Positions 43,641-55,224 of a stretch of DNA of 64,000 nt are shown piece after piece. The position numbers were made by a program, and so were the translations under genes. The stretch lies in NCBI GenBank assembly GCA_029204225.1, contig CM055107.1, forward strand, positions 48,972,546 through 49,036,545, written 5' to 3'. Numbering within the stretch: the first letter of the stretch is position 1; each line of letters starts with the position of its first letter. This DNA comes from Diphasiastrum complanatum. Its lineage: Eukaryota; Streptophyta; Lycopodiopsida; Lycopodiales; Lycopodiaceae. The notes beneath the pieces were generated by a model. The model had not been told where the DNA came from and searched no databases. It was given only the letters and a program-made list of their open reading frames with translations.

Positions 43641-45598
43641 TAACCTGCCTTATCCTAAGGTTAGGAACTCACAGAGTGTAGGACAATTGAATTGTTGATT
43701 GTGTCATTCACACTAGATCAACTCTCGTAATTAAATGTGTGTCATCTTTTTAAACACTATTGACTTTAAATTCATGTTCATATGCCCTCCTAAAAACTTG
43801 TGGTTTGTAGTAGCACTTAACAACATACCTTAGACAATTTAGAATGTGGAATTTGATTCAGAGAATAAGAAAATTCACATTAATAGGCTGCAGATGTGTC
43901 CAGTGCACTACTAGTGGTGCATGGGCCTTGGAGGGTATAAGTATACCCATTGGGCTCACACTAGGATATGCTTGATTTTGATGTTAGTAGCTACATGATG
44001 TTAGTGTCAATCCTCTCTCCTTTTGAGTGATTCATCCATATCAAATAATCCTAAATTTGGATCTAGGTACAATAGTAGTTGCACAAAATCAAATGTCAAA
44101 TTTTAGACAATTCCACACACAGAATCAATAGTTTGATTAAGATTAATAGAACATAACAAGATAGAATCAAAATACACACAAAATCTAATTATAATCTCTA
44201 TATATATCTTGTTCGACATCAACAAATCATTTATTATCACTCAAAATCAAGACATAGAATAGACATACATCAAGTATTCCACTCAAAAGTAGAAGAGAAC
44301 CAAATATGACATAGATAGTATTCACTCCAAGCCTTCCAAAACTGGAGTACCACTTAGGTTCTGCTATTCCAGTGCAAGCTAAACTAGTCATAATGGCCAA
44401 AATTGCCAAGTAAAGCTAAAAATGGACTTTTGCATGACTAAGTGACTGAGTGAATTTGGGCCCATCTAGAAAGTTGATGATTTACCATACTTTCATGCAT
44501 GTGAGAAAGCTATGTGAAGTTTGCTTGCTAATTTTCCCTCATTTAGGCTCAAATACTGAATAGAAGGCTAGAAAACTAGTTGACAATTTTTACACCAGTC
44601 AAGGCAATTCATAGTGAAGTAGATCTAAGTGGCACACAGATTCCAAGACTCTTCAACTATCTCTTCCGATTTTTAATGTAATACAAACTAAGGTTAGAAG
44701 CTTCACTTGGGACACAAGTGTAAAGAACACTAGGAAAAACCCCTAAGATGAGCATAGGAGAAACAACATGAGACATGTAGGAGCAAAACCTCCCAACCAA
44801 TCCTAGATCAATTCTGGATCTAGCCCCCGAGCCATGTCATGTGAATGCTTGAGGAGAAGTAATATGAACAAAGTTGTTGAAGGGAGAATCCCTACCCCAA
44901 TATACAGAGAATAGATTCATGTGCTTGAACCCATGCAATCCCCATGCAATTCAACTATAAATAGGTCACAACTATTCATGTAATCCTCATGCCTATATCA
45001 GTCACATATACATGCACTACTCCATATTTCTCAAAGAGAGTGTTTGGGTCCTCTCAAGGTCATTAGTCACATACAAGCCTTGATATGGAATTAAATCTTG
45101 GCATGACCAACAATCTCGAATACCGAAGGGCCAATCTACCATATTAGGACTATTCCATGTCCTTAGCTGAATATGGCCATAACATTCTTCTTCCCCTAAA
45201 TAGGTTCTGTCTTCAGAACGAGAAAGAGAAGACATGAAATTATTTCTTAAGCATTCAACTTTTGACCAAGAATTATCATTCTTAGTCTAATCTTTTCATT
45301 TGAATAAGTATACGGAGATGTATCAATTCTTCGATTGCTTACCTCTACACATGAATAACAACTCAGAATAAAATACACTAAGCTATAAATCATCCAAATA
45401 GGTTGATCTTCTCCAAATAAAAGTTCATCACCTTCATGTAATCCAAATTACATGAACCATTAGGTGAATTAACTCTTTATTTCTGAGATCAAGTCCAAAA
45501 GCTAAAGAAAATTAATTTTTCTGATAATCTAAAATCTATCCACAATTTCTTGTAGATAATAGTGTTTCTTGGTGCAATTGCCCTTAGAATATCTAAAT
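43641..45598. other. Unassigned DNA, about 2 kb
   Basis: Short minus-strand frames at 44227-44409 (hydrophobic, FGSLLLLSGILDVCLFYV) and 45017-45235 match nothing known to me. No LTR pair or splice-consistent exon was seen. It lies within the GH9 intron and is probably old element debris. Confidence 0.35.
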
Positions 45599-46138
45599 AT
45601 TCTAAAATACAAAAATTCAATCCATCAAATCCCTGGGAGATCCATCAAGCCTCAGACTATTATAACTCAATCCAGAGTACTGCAATTACTTTAACGAGTT
45701 AATAGCCCCATTTATAGCATCACATGCAAGAAATCAACAATCCATCTAAATCTCAACAGATGTAACTATCTCCTATAAATCTAGAGATGCAGATTGAACC
45801 CATACACACACACATGTAGACTACCATCTGTAGCAGAATAAAATCCACTAAAATAACCAAAACTCTCGATAAGCAAACATAATTTACTTACAAGAAATGT
45901 CTGTGAGATCCAATAGGACTCAATAAGATACTGAAGTAAAGAGATTTAGACTTCCAAATCAGTAATCTGAAATCTCAACCATTTTAATAGACTGGGAATT
46001 GCTCCTCATATTTAAGAATCAACGCATTTTCTAATTGTCCTCTGATTTAATATCCATTTATGATCCGTCAATCACAAATAGTTAGATTTTTATGATTCAT
46101 CAATCATAATTTTCTAGAATCTAAATGATACTAAATTA
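45599..46138. repeat. About 530-bp dispersed repeat, copy 1 (second at 62145-62660)
   Basis: The two copies share nearly all sequence from AAATACAAAAATTCAATCC to AAATGATACTAAATT in the same orientation, with small indels. Copia coding sequence lies downstream of each, but of different families. It may be a non-coding element or an LTR; no target duplication was established. Confidence 0.75.
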
Positions 46139-47899
46139 TATTCCCACTGAGCCTGCAACTGAACCAGATGAGGAACTAGTGGTAGATATTAATAATGGGG
46201 AAGGAAATTATGCTCCTCCTATTGATGATCCTCCAGCTAGTTCTTCTGCAAGTTCTCCTACATTGAGAAGATCTACTAGAGAAAAGAGACCATCCATAAA
46301 GGCCTTGGAGTTAGGATGGAGGTTTTATTTTGCCTTAAGTGCATCAACTGATTCAGAGCCTCAAACTTTGAAACAAGCACTTAAAAACTCACATGCTGAA
46401 GAGTGGAAAGAGACATTAGACACTGAGTTTGATTCGCTTATTAAAAACAATACATGGTCACTAACATCACTTCCAAGTAATAGGAAGGTTGTTGGTTGTA
46501 AATGGCTCTTTAAACAGAAGTTTAAAGTAGATGGTTCATTAGATCGATATAAAGCTCGATTAGTGGCCAAAGGATATTCACAAGTCGAAGGCATCAATTA
46601 TAATGATACATTCTCACCGGTTGTCAAGATGACTTCCATCAAAACCTTACTTGCAATTGTTGCAGCTAAGGACATGTTTATACATCAGATGGATGTAAAA
46701 ACAGCCTAGAAGAAGAGATTTATATGCAAAATCGGAAGGATACATTAACCTTGGGAATGAGAGTCTAGTGTGTAAACTACACAAAACTATTTATGGACTA
46801 AAACAATCACATAGAGCTTGGTATCAGCGTATAGATGCTTATCTTAAGTCAGAAGGATTTAGTGATGGACATGCAGATTCAAATATCTATGTCCGACAGA
46901 AGCAAAGTTCATTGGTAATTATAGCATTATATGTTGATGATGCTATACTAGTGAGCAATGATCTCACTTTTATGAACTATTGCAAGTCAATATTATCTTC
47001 TGAGTTTGAGATGGTAGACTATGGTGATCTACACTATTGTCTAGGTATTCAAGTTAAAAGGAATAAGCAGCTTAAGACAATACACCTCAGCTAGAAGAAA
47101 TATATACAAGAATTGTTACAAAAGTTTGCAATGACTAACTGTAAGCTTGTGAGCACACCTATGGAAAACAACTTGAAGTTATCCAAAGATATGTGTCCAC
47201 AAAACAAAGAACAACAAGAACTGATGGAAGAAATTCCATATCAAAGTGTTGTTGGCAGGTTAATGTATGCTGCAATATCTACTAGACCTGATATTGCTTT
47301 TGCAGTTAGTGTTGTCAGTCAGTTTCTAAGTAATCATGATCATCTTCATTGGATAGCTGTTAAGAGAATACTTAGATATTTGAGTGGAACTTCTAGTTTT
47401 GGTATTACATTAAGTCAAAATGTTTCTAACAATGTATTAAGATTAATTTATGTGATGTTGACTGGGCAGGTGATATTAATGAAAGAAGGTCGACATTAGG
47501 ATATTGTTTCATGCTTGGTTCTGGAGTTATTTCTTGGACAAGTAAGAAGCAGCCAACTATATCTCTTTCCAGTGCAGAAGCTGAGTATGTAGCAGTTTGT
47601 CAGACAACCAAAGAAATTATCTGGTTAAGGAGATTACTCAATAATCTCTTAACTTCCCAAGAACATCAACGAACAATTCTTAAATGTGATAGCAAGAGTT
47701 GCATTGCTATGACGATTCAATATCACTTTGTTCGACATCAAGTTGCAGATGGCAAAGAACAATTGGATTATTGTGCTATAGAGGATATGGTTGCTGACAT
47801 ATTCACCAAACCACTCACTAAGGATAAAATTGAATTTTGTAGAAGACAATTAAGAATAGTTCATGATGACATGTCTTAGACATTATGACTAAGTGGGAG
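46139..47899 (+). pseudogene. Copia reverse transcriptase and RNase H, 5' truncated
   Basis: Begins abruptly in the integrase-RT linker (RRSTREKRPS). The RT has WSLTSLPSNRKVVGCKWLFK, YKARLVAKGYSQVEG and HQMDVKTA, with a short deletion where FLNG is expected, near 46705. Then LHKTIYGLKQSHRAWYQRID and the catalytic LYVDDAIL near 46925 follow. A TAG near 47092 and a shift near 47450 break it further. RNase H has ISWTSKKQPTISLSSAEAEY, CDSKSCIAM and DIFTKPLTKDKI up to 47879. A purine stretch AAGTGGGAG (47891-47899) acts as the polypurine tract. It lies in the sense direction in the last GH9 intron. Confidence 0.88.
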
Positions 47900-48078
47900 T
47901 ATTAAATATAATGTATAGTCTAAATGTCTAACCCACGTTGACCACTTGGGTCCCCAACCGTCGCACCTCTGCGACATACATAGAGAGACACCTCTCTGTC
48001 ACTTTCTATATGTAAGAGCTATTGCTCTCATTAACAACAATCAATATATACTCTCTTGTTCTCTCTCTCTCGTTCCAC
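47900..48078 (+). repeat. Probable 3' LTR of the truncated copia
   Basis: Begins TATTAAATATAATG after the polypurine tract (TGTT expected) and may end CCACA at 48078. It contains TCTCTC runs and a TCAATATATACTC segment like other short copia LTRs. It ends about 12 bp before the GH9 splice acceptor. The end is inferred without a partner. Confidence 0.45.
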
Positions 48079-48090
48079 AATATGACGTAG

Positions 48091-48411
48091 GTTGACTATA
48101 TTCTCAGGGAAAATTCAACTAACTACTCGTACATGGTTGGATTTGGCTCCAGCTTCCCGCAACACATTCATCACCAAGCTTCATCTTTACCATCTCTAGA
48201 GGAACATCCGTCATGCATCTCATGCAGTGAAGGATTCTCGTGGCTATCCGGTGAAGATCCAAATCCGAATCAACTGGTGGGTGCAGTTGTAGCTGGGCCT
48301 AACAGGTCTGACTTCTACACTGACAGCAGATCCAACCATCAACAAACTGAGCCCATGACTTATAATAATGCAGCTCTTGTGGGGGCTTTGTATTTGTACA
48401 GGTTCATATAG
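48091..48411 (+). pseudogene. GH9 endo-1,4-beta-glucanase, last exon
   Basis: An ACGTAG acceptor precedes VDYILRENSTNYSYMVGFGS, then FPQHIHHQASSLPS, GFSWLSGEDPNPNQLVGAVV, DSRSNHQQTEPMTYNNAA and LVGALYLYRF with a TAG stop. These are the conserved C-terminal blocks of plant GH9 enzymes. The catalytic-acid Glu in QTEPMTYNNA is kept. The Arg normally after HH in the active-site signature (HHRGSS) is Gln here, and DDR is DSR. The exon frame itself is open. Because the upstream exons carry a frameshift and a stop and lie over 12 kb away, the locus is most likely a pseudogene. It could also be a separate gene copy whose other exons have been lost. Confidence 0.88.
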
Positions 48412-48448
48412 CTATTGACTCAGCACATAAAACTGGTCCACAGAAAAC

Positions 48449-48600
48449 TTTTCAATTCTAGCAAACCAAGAGATGAAAAAATATCTCATATGGATATAAA
48501 GGAGTGGATAGTATACCTATAACAGTAGAATGTTCTCAAAAGTTTTGTCTCAATTACATATGCTTGAATAGATCCTAAGAGGTCTATGAATATTGAATTG
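48449..48600. repeat. About 150-bp repeat, copy 2
   Basis: Partner of 35679-35836 in the same orientation, one base shorter in an A run and with scattered substitutions. Confidence 0.75.
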
Positions 48601-48950
48601 GTGTAGACACAACAAAATTCTAGCTTTTTCGATCGTAAAACTCATCATGTTATGCAGTCTTATCAATTCATTTACCTTCTAGACTGTATTACATACTTAT
48701 TTCTTTAGAGGTGATTATAGCAATGTATTGGAGTACATCCACAATAAAGTAGTGACATATGAAAAATTTACTGAAAGAACATCCTAATTGCCTTGAGATT
48801 CAAACTAGTTGCCTCTATATAAGTAAAATCATCCACTAACCCATCCAAGGATTATCATCTCTCAATTATTCCCAATATGATTATTTATTCATACTTAATA
48901 TGTCACAGATCTGTCTAGCGATTATGGTTAGCTAATTTGCAAGCAAAGCA
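48601..48950. other. No gene seen
   Basis: AT-rich DNA after the GH9 exon with no supported feature. Confidence 0.4.
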
Positions 48951-49224
48951 TGAGATGAATCCAACAACAACTGGAGAGTGTACACAACCCAAGAGAATAC
49001 ACTGTTAACTGATTATTAACAAAAGATATAAAAGAGTACATATATACAGTCTCTCTTTTAAGGGTAATGCTGCATGGCAATACAATGCCCATTACAGGAC
49101 CCGTGTCCAGACTTTGTATGTGCTGTCGACATGGCACACACATTGTCTTATAAACAGAAATACCGCTAAAACCAAAAATAGTCACAAAACTGTAAAATCA
49201 AATTTAGGCTTACTTGATTTAACA
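48951..49224 (-). repeat. Probable copia 3' LTR
   Basis: On the minus strand a TTTAAAAGAGAG purine tract is followed by TGTTAAATCAAGTAAGCC, a typical copia polypurine/LTR junction at 49224. The far end is not fixed. Confidence 0.5.
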
Positions 49225-49810
49225 CTCTCTTTTAAACCCCAAAATATTTTTCTTACAAAGAGATTCTCTTAAAAAGACTAAAATATATCAAAACTTAAAG
49301 CTTTAGTAAGTACATCTACTAGACAATGCACTACATCTATTTCATTAGATAACAATTTCTCTCTAATGAAATGATATTTAATCTTTATGTGTTTCGTGCA
49401 TGTGTAAAATATAGGATTCTTGGCTATCGAAATGGTGCTCTGGCTATACCACCTGATCACTATAGACTTACTATGTAGGATGCCAATGTCTTCTATCTCT
49501 TAACCAAACTACCTCCTACGTAGCTGAACATAGGGCTTTGTACTCTGCTTTTGTGTTGAAGAGAGCAACTCTATCATGCTTCTTACTAGAACAAGAAAAC
49601 ACACCATCACCAATATGAAAAGCATAACATGTAGCGGATTTCTCTCATCAACATAGCCAAGTCAATCCGAATCTATGAAGCCCTGCAAAACTAGTAAAGC
49701 CTCATGTCTCTCATATAGCAATTCATGTGTTAGTGTCCCCTTTATGTAACAAAAACTTCTCTTCGTTGCTTTCCAATGAGTCTCTCTAGGCATAGCCATG
49801 AATTGACTCA
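49225..49810 (-). pseudogene. Copia RNase H fragment
   Basis: The minus-strand frame 49460-49278 has STISIAKNPIFYTCTKHIKI and KYHFIREKLLSNEIDVVHC, the end of a copia RNase H. Upstream to about 49800, fragments of the SLSSAEAEY-type RNase H and the LMYLTHTRPD-type linker are recognisable but frame-broken. No YVDD is left. Confidence 0.7.
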
Positions 49811-50038
49811 CAACACTATGTCAAATTCCAAACAAAAAAGAAAACACAAGAGAGACTTGAGATCTTCACTTGTTTTAACGAATCGTCAAAAACAATTGAT
49901 TACAAAATCTGAGATTTGAAAGGTACGGATTATTATTTATTGCTCATCTTGTTGTTTACAGAAACTAAGTATTAGAGAAATTGAAAAATTAAGATCAAAC
50001 TTCTTTTTACGAAGTAAGGATGAGAGAAATTACTATTT

Positions 50039-51250
50039 GTGTGCAACAGTGAGGCTGGACAAAAACTACTATTCATATTTTTAAATACTTTGGACATTTG
50101 TTGCAAAGCTTACAAAGTAGTTAACGCAATTGGAAACTCATGGCTTTCCAAAAGGTGCATGCACGACTTGATAAAGACCCATTATTACGAGGATCCTGAC
50201 AAGGTCGAATTGTTTCTCTAGATGCTTTTTAATGCAACTGCTTGGCTAAAGCATTTCATAGATGTGCATGGAGAGAAATGGTCTAATTCCTTATATTTTC
50301 ACTTGCCGGATAATTTTACAAAATTAAAAATATTTTTGATGTAAAAAGAGTTTGCCAAAACAAAAAATGTTCCCTATTTGAGTTACTCATATTTTCTTAG
50401 AATTTGGAAAGAGATTTTGGACTGATAAAGATTCCCAAAAAATCACGAATGACAGTATGCTCCACTTGCAAGTTGTTAAAGTTTGCAAAATAACTTGCAA
50501 AGAGCAATGATGAGAAAGGTAAATACTAATCAAATTTGTCATTCATTTTGAATATCATTATGGTATCCTTATTCTATTAAATAAGTTCATTGTATTTTTA
50601 GTGGATGCTGCAAAAGCCCTTCAAGTGCACAGAGATCAAGAAACAGTTGAAAGATAAGAGTTGCCCAAGCATCGAAAGAAATGTTTGGAATATCCACAAA
50701 AATATCTGGGCCTTGTTATTGATGACATGGATCAGAAGAAAACAATGTTGTCTAATTTTGTCAAAGTGCCCAAAAATTTGAACAAGACAGATTTTATTCA
50801 GGTTCATCTCATTGGAGCACTTGTGTTTAATGGCTTTGGAATTCAAGGTCTTTTTTAATTATTCCTATGTTCGAAATGATCCAAATTTGATGATTACTAT
50901 TGTACATAAGATAATTTGCGAATTTGGTGAAAACCTTCCAAAAATACTTTATTTGCAGCTTGACAACACTGCTAGGAAAAATGAAAACCAAACTGTTTTG
51001 GCATACTTGTCCATGCTAGTAGAGAATTTTTTTTCAAAAATTTAAAAATAGGATTTTTGTTGGTAGGACGTACTCATGTCAAATTGATCAAATGTTTAGT
51101 TGCTTTTCTAAGAGGTTGAGACTCAAGAAGGCATTTTCTTTACCAATGCTTAAAAGCATTTTCAAGTTTGTCGGTCCAATTTGGCCATATTAAGCCTGAG
51201 ATTAATTTGGTAGGTGGTAGACCATTTTCAGAACACCTACCAGGGACATG
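50039..51250 (+). pseudogene. Transposon-type gene with DUF7869-like domain, decayed
   Basis: Exon-like segments in shifting frames encode, from about 50660, PKHRKKCLEYPQKYLGLVID, DMDQKKTMLSNFVKVPKNLN and FIQVHLIGALVFNG. After a frameshift near 50845, YLQLDNTARKNENQTVLAYL and SMLVEN follow. Then, with two more shifts, come VGRTYSCQIDQMFSCFSKRL and KKAFSLPML near 51065-51150. The order DGMDQ-K, H-x-G, LDN-x-x-x-x-N-N, LAYL-x-x-LVE and VGHTH-x-x-ID-x-x-FS is that of DUF7869, a domain seen in transposon-like genes of plants, oomycetes and animals. Here the His pair is changed. The first part (50039-50221) may be an upstream exon. The family call is by motif memory. Confidence 0.55.
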
Positions 51251-52120
51251 CAATTTATAATTTTCCTATATGTATAGTTTTCTTTGTAATACATTTAACT
51301 TTTGTTGTGTCATCTTTGAGAGCTTGAGAGGTGTAGCTATGTTGAATATTTTGATGTGATGTGCATATTGAACTGGATTCTATCAAAAAGTTAACTAGTG
51401 CACTAGGTGATGCTACTTTGTTTCAATGATTAGTTGGTTCGTTGATTTATCTTAGAACTTGTACTAATATAAGCTATGTTGAACATGTGACACTAGTAGG
51501 TACTTGAACTGGTTGAGAGGGTGTTGGAATTTCATGACTCCAAATTTTGGCTTCAACCTCAAGATGTTCTAGACCCTTAGAATGCTCTAAATTTTTAGTA
51601 CATATAGCCCTTTTAGATTTAAGATGACGAACATCACTTTGAGAAGATATCCTACGAACATGTGACTTGAACATCGCGAATCAACAAACTTACGCAGAAC
51701 TATTGATTTACTAGAATTAGTAACCGAGTGAATTGAAACTGTTACATCATCACTCAGTGATTCAACTTGTTCAAAAGAACAATGTTCTAATTGTGCAAAG
51801 CTTGTATCTGAATAGGAGGACAAGGTCGAAAGATTTGACACAGGTTGAGTTACATGTGTCATTTCTTGAAAAGTACCTGCATGAGCCTAGCAGGGGGGAC
51901 TCGTAGTTTCATATTCAAGGAAAATTTATTGTTGATCAACCAGAAGGTTTTGTGAACATGCTTGTAAAGGAAATGGATAAGTCTCGTTCTATTTTCATTC
52001 TGAACGAGACTATGATAAAGATTTGACTCTGCCACTATGAGGCCATCAAAACTTATTTTGATAAAGCTCTAGTTACTTTGATATGTAATCATAAAACCTA
52101 TTTTCACTCATATATGTTAA
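51251..52120. pseudogene. Mosaic of copia fragments
   Basis: Short copia-like pieces on both strands: plus strand near 51400-51480 (LVGSLIYLRTCTNISY) and near 51935-51975 (DQPEGFVNMLVKEMDKS, as in RT); minus strand 51862-51587 with a protease-like FVDSRCSSHMF. None is continuous. Confidence 0.5.
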
Positions 52121-54211
52121 CAATTGTTCTATGCTTAGCATTGTGATAACTTAAATATAAAATCGCCATGAAGTTATAAGTGGAAAACCTTTTTGTAAAT
52201 TGAATAGTCCTATGCTGAGCATAGCCAATATAAATGCCTTTGCTCATTATACTTTAAACCTTTTTTTTTTTTTTTGTCCAGAGCATGAAGCAATGCTTAA
52301 AAATGTGCTAGTTTCTATTGCTGAGGGGAAAGGTCTGGTCTACTCATTATGGACTTCTAAATTAGTATCTATTGGACCTCGCAAGCCTGCTTCTACCATT
52401 GCTCAAGTGACAAAGCCAGCCACTAAAAACGTTGAGGATACTGTAGGTGCCCCTCATCCCAAAAAAAAGATCACATAATATTTCTGAATCCTCTCCCACT
52501 AGACCCAAGTCTCGCCCAAAGATCATGGCTACACATCACCACAAGTCCATTCCATTCGCTGAAAGCAAGAAAAACGTGACCGAACCCTCGATCTCTTTAC
52601 CTGGTGCTTCCATCGGCTCCCTACAAGATAGCTCTGAGATTGCTAAATTAAGGGAAGAAATTCATTAAACAATAAAATTTATAGAAACACCTTTAATTTT
52701 GGATATAAATCAGTTTAATAGGCCACCTGTAGACACAATAACAGGAGATAGGCCAATAGAAGTAAGATAACCAAATGAAACACATGTACATGATCAGAAA
52801 ATATAATTTAAAGACCATACACAGGCCATAGTTACCATGTTTATTGTTTTGGTTGATCCCAATGAATGCAACAACATTGCAAATTTTGATTTTTTTGTAT
52901 TAGATTCATATTATTTTTTTGTTCTTGGGGGCATACACAGTTTACAAGCCCGAAAATAGTTATCTCAAGAGTATTCTCATATTCCTTCCTTTCGAACTAT
53001 TAGTACAATTGCATTTGCTGGCCTAACAGTGGAAGAAGCAAAATTGTTGGCTTGGGACCATAATATTGATCAGGACTACCAGATGAAGATGACCATCATA
53101 CGAGATTCTCCAACGCCGTTATGTAAATCAACTAGAGCTGAACGCACTTTGTGCTCAAGAGACAGGCTTGCCTTTTGATTCAAAAAATCCTACGCAAAGC
53201 CTTAAAAAATACGATAATTTTTTTCAAACTTGCTTTCCGTAGTGGCCAGGTAATTTTTCTTGCTATGCTCGTCATGGAATGCTCTGGTCATAATATATGT
53301 CACCCTCTTTTTAAATTGTTTTTATTGGACTAAAATTTTGAACTCAATTTGAATATTTCTTATACTGCTTATCAAATAATTAAAACTTTTTTTGATTTTA
53401 GGTGTGGGCCCTTGTTGATAAAATTTTGGATAAGTGATAAAATTCTCAAATAAAAGACCAACTTGCTCAAGGTGCCTGAAAGTCAAAAAAGAAAGTTGCC
53501 AGCACTCAAACTCTGAAGCCAATCCCTACATAAACGAGAATATCAAAGTGGAAGAACATGCAATGGATTAGCTCTTCAGAGCTAAGAATATGTGTTCTTT
53601 CTAGAGTTGTCAATGGTCAACTCTCTTTGGCAAAAAAGGAAAAAGAATTTCAGAGGTAATAGTCATAATTTAAATATTTGTTTTCATGTTACTTTTTGTA
53701 ATAGAATGATTTTTATGATTTTGTTGGATTTTTAACAATTACACTTTTTAAATGCATGTAGGTGTTAATTTATGAAAGTTCAAAAAGCCCTTGTCACAGG
53801 GTTAAATTGTCAAGGTTTTGAAGAGTGCCAAAGGCTTTCTCCTCTAAGCAGCCGAAATGAATCCTTGACTCCATTTTTGATTTTGTGTAGAGACATGGTA
53901 TTTACTTCACCCATTCTTAGCATAGGTGCTTATTAATTGTTTCTTTTTTATACTTTATGTCTCCTATGCATAGCTTTTTCTTTTTGATACTTTACGTCTC
54001 CTATTTTTTTTTATATTTTATGTGTCCTATGCTAAGCATAGTTTCTTCTTTTTTAGTCCCTCGAAGATAAAAGCAAAGTCCTTCTAGAGAAATTCAAGAA
54101 ACAATATTGTTAGGGATTTAGAGGAATGGAAAGATTTTTTTTAGAGTAATTTAAATATTTTCACAATTCATGTAATCTCGATTACTATAAAGTAATTTCA
54201 TTTGCATTTAT
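52121..54211. other. Unassigned DNA with short plus-strand frames
   Basis: Plus-strand frames at 52200-52478 and 52447-52668 are Lys/Pro/Ser-rich and overlap in a way that suggests one frameshifted ORF (a gag-like or linker protein). From 53000 to 54200 nothing was recognised beyond A/T-rich sequence with TTTTATGTCTCCTATGC repeats near 53955-54030. Confidence 0.3.
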
Positions 54212-55224
54212 TTAATGTTTAAATATATTTGCTTGTGAAACGGATGTTCCATTATCCGACACTTTCAAGCTATTGAACCAATTCTTGTTACCTGTCATGT
54301 GTCTTGTGGCTCCCGAGTCAATATACCATGCTTGATCATCTTGATTGGATGACAATGCAGATATGAAGATGCTAGAGTCTTCAATCTCACCCTCATCAAC
54401 AAGGTTACCTGCTTGTTTTGGTTTTCCCTTGCCTTGTTCCGCCAGGAATTTGCGACATTCACTTTTCCAATGGCCCTTTTTACCACAATGGAGGCACTTG
54501 CCTTTCTTCTTAGTTTTACTGGAAGATCCCTCATCCTCTTGAGACCTGGCAAATTGATGTTTAGACTTCTTCTTGCCATTGCCCTTGCCTTGTTTTTGGC
54601 ATGTCGCAAGTGCCTGATCGTCAGTATTTTGACGTCTAGCTTTTACCATTTCTCGCCATTGCTCTTCCTGCATCAAGATTTCTGTGAGCTCGTCAAAGCT
54701 TGGCAATTTTTCGCTTGATGCTATTTCGCTCACAAACATCTGATAGGGTTCTGCAATGCCACACAATGGATTGTGCACCAGCTCCACATCATGTATGCGT
54801 CACCAATAGAATGCAGTTCATCCCTCGTTGTCTTGATTCTGGTCATGTATGTCTGAATGTGCTCTCCTTGTTCCATTCGGGCGCTATTCAGCTTTGACTT
54901 TAGAAACATGATTCTTGATGGATTTGACATCTCAAACTGCTCCTTTAGCGCATCCCATGCCTGTCTGGATGTAACAACATCACAAATGTCGGTAATGATG
55001 TGATCCTTCACTAACAAGTTAATGAAGGTCAAAGTTTTTCTCACCTTTTTGTCAAACACTTTGATATCTGCTTCATTTGGCGGCCTTCTCTCATCACCTA
55101 TGATGACTTCCCACACGTATTTCTCCATCAATATGTTTTTCATTTTGAATTTCCACACTGCATTGTTGGAAATCCCGTCCAATTTGCTACTTTCACTCAA
55201 AATGGACTCTCCTATGTTTGCCAT
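54212..55224 (-). pseudogene. Copia gag and protease, one frameshift, 3' truncated
   Basis: From 55224 the gag reads MANIGESILSESSKLDGISN, WKFKMKNILMEKYVWEVI, ARMEQGEHIQTYMTRI and shifts frame near 54780. It then continues LPSFDELTEILMQEEQWREM, a Lys-rich linker, the knuckle CLHCGKKGHWKSEC and the protease start WYIDSGATRHMTG. Homology ends near 54235, so integrase and RT are lost. This is a different copia lineage from the element at 22415. Confidence 0.85.

Noticed and set aside
44227-44409. Hydrophobic 60-codon minus-strand frame that could be a membrane peptide
   Set aside because: It is short and has no partner exon, homologue memory or splice context.
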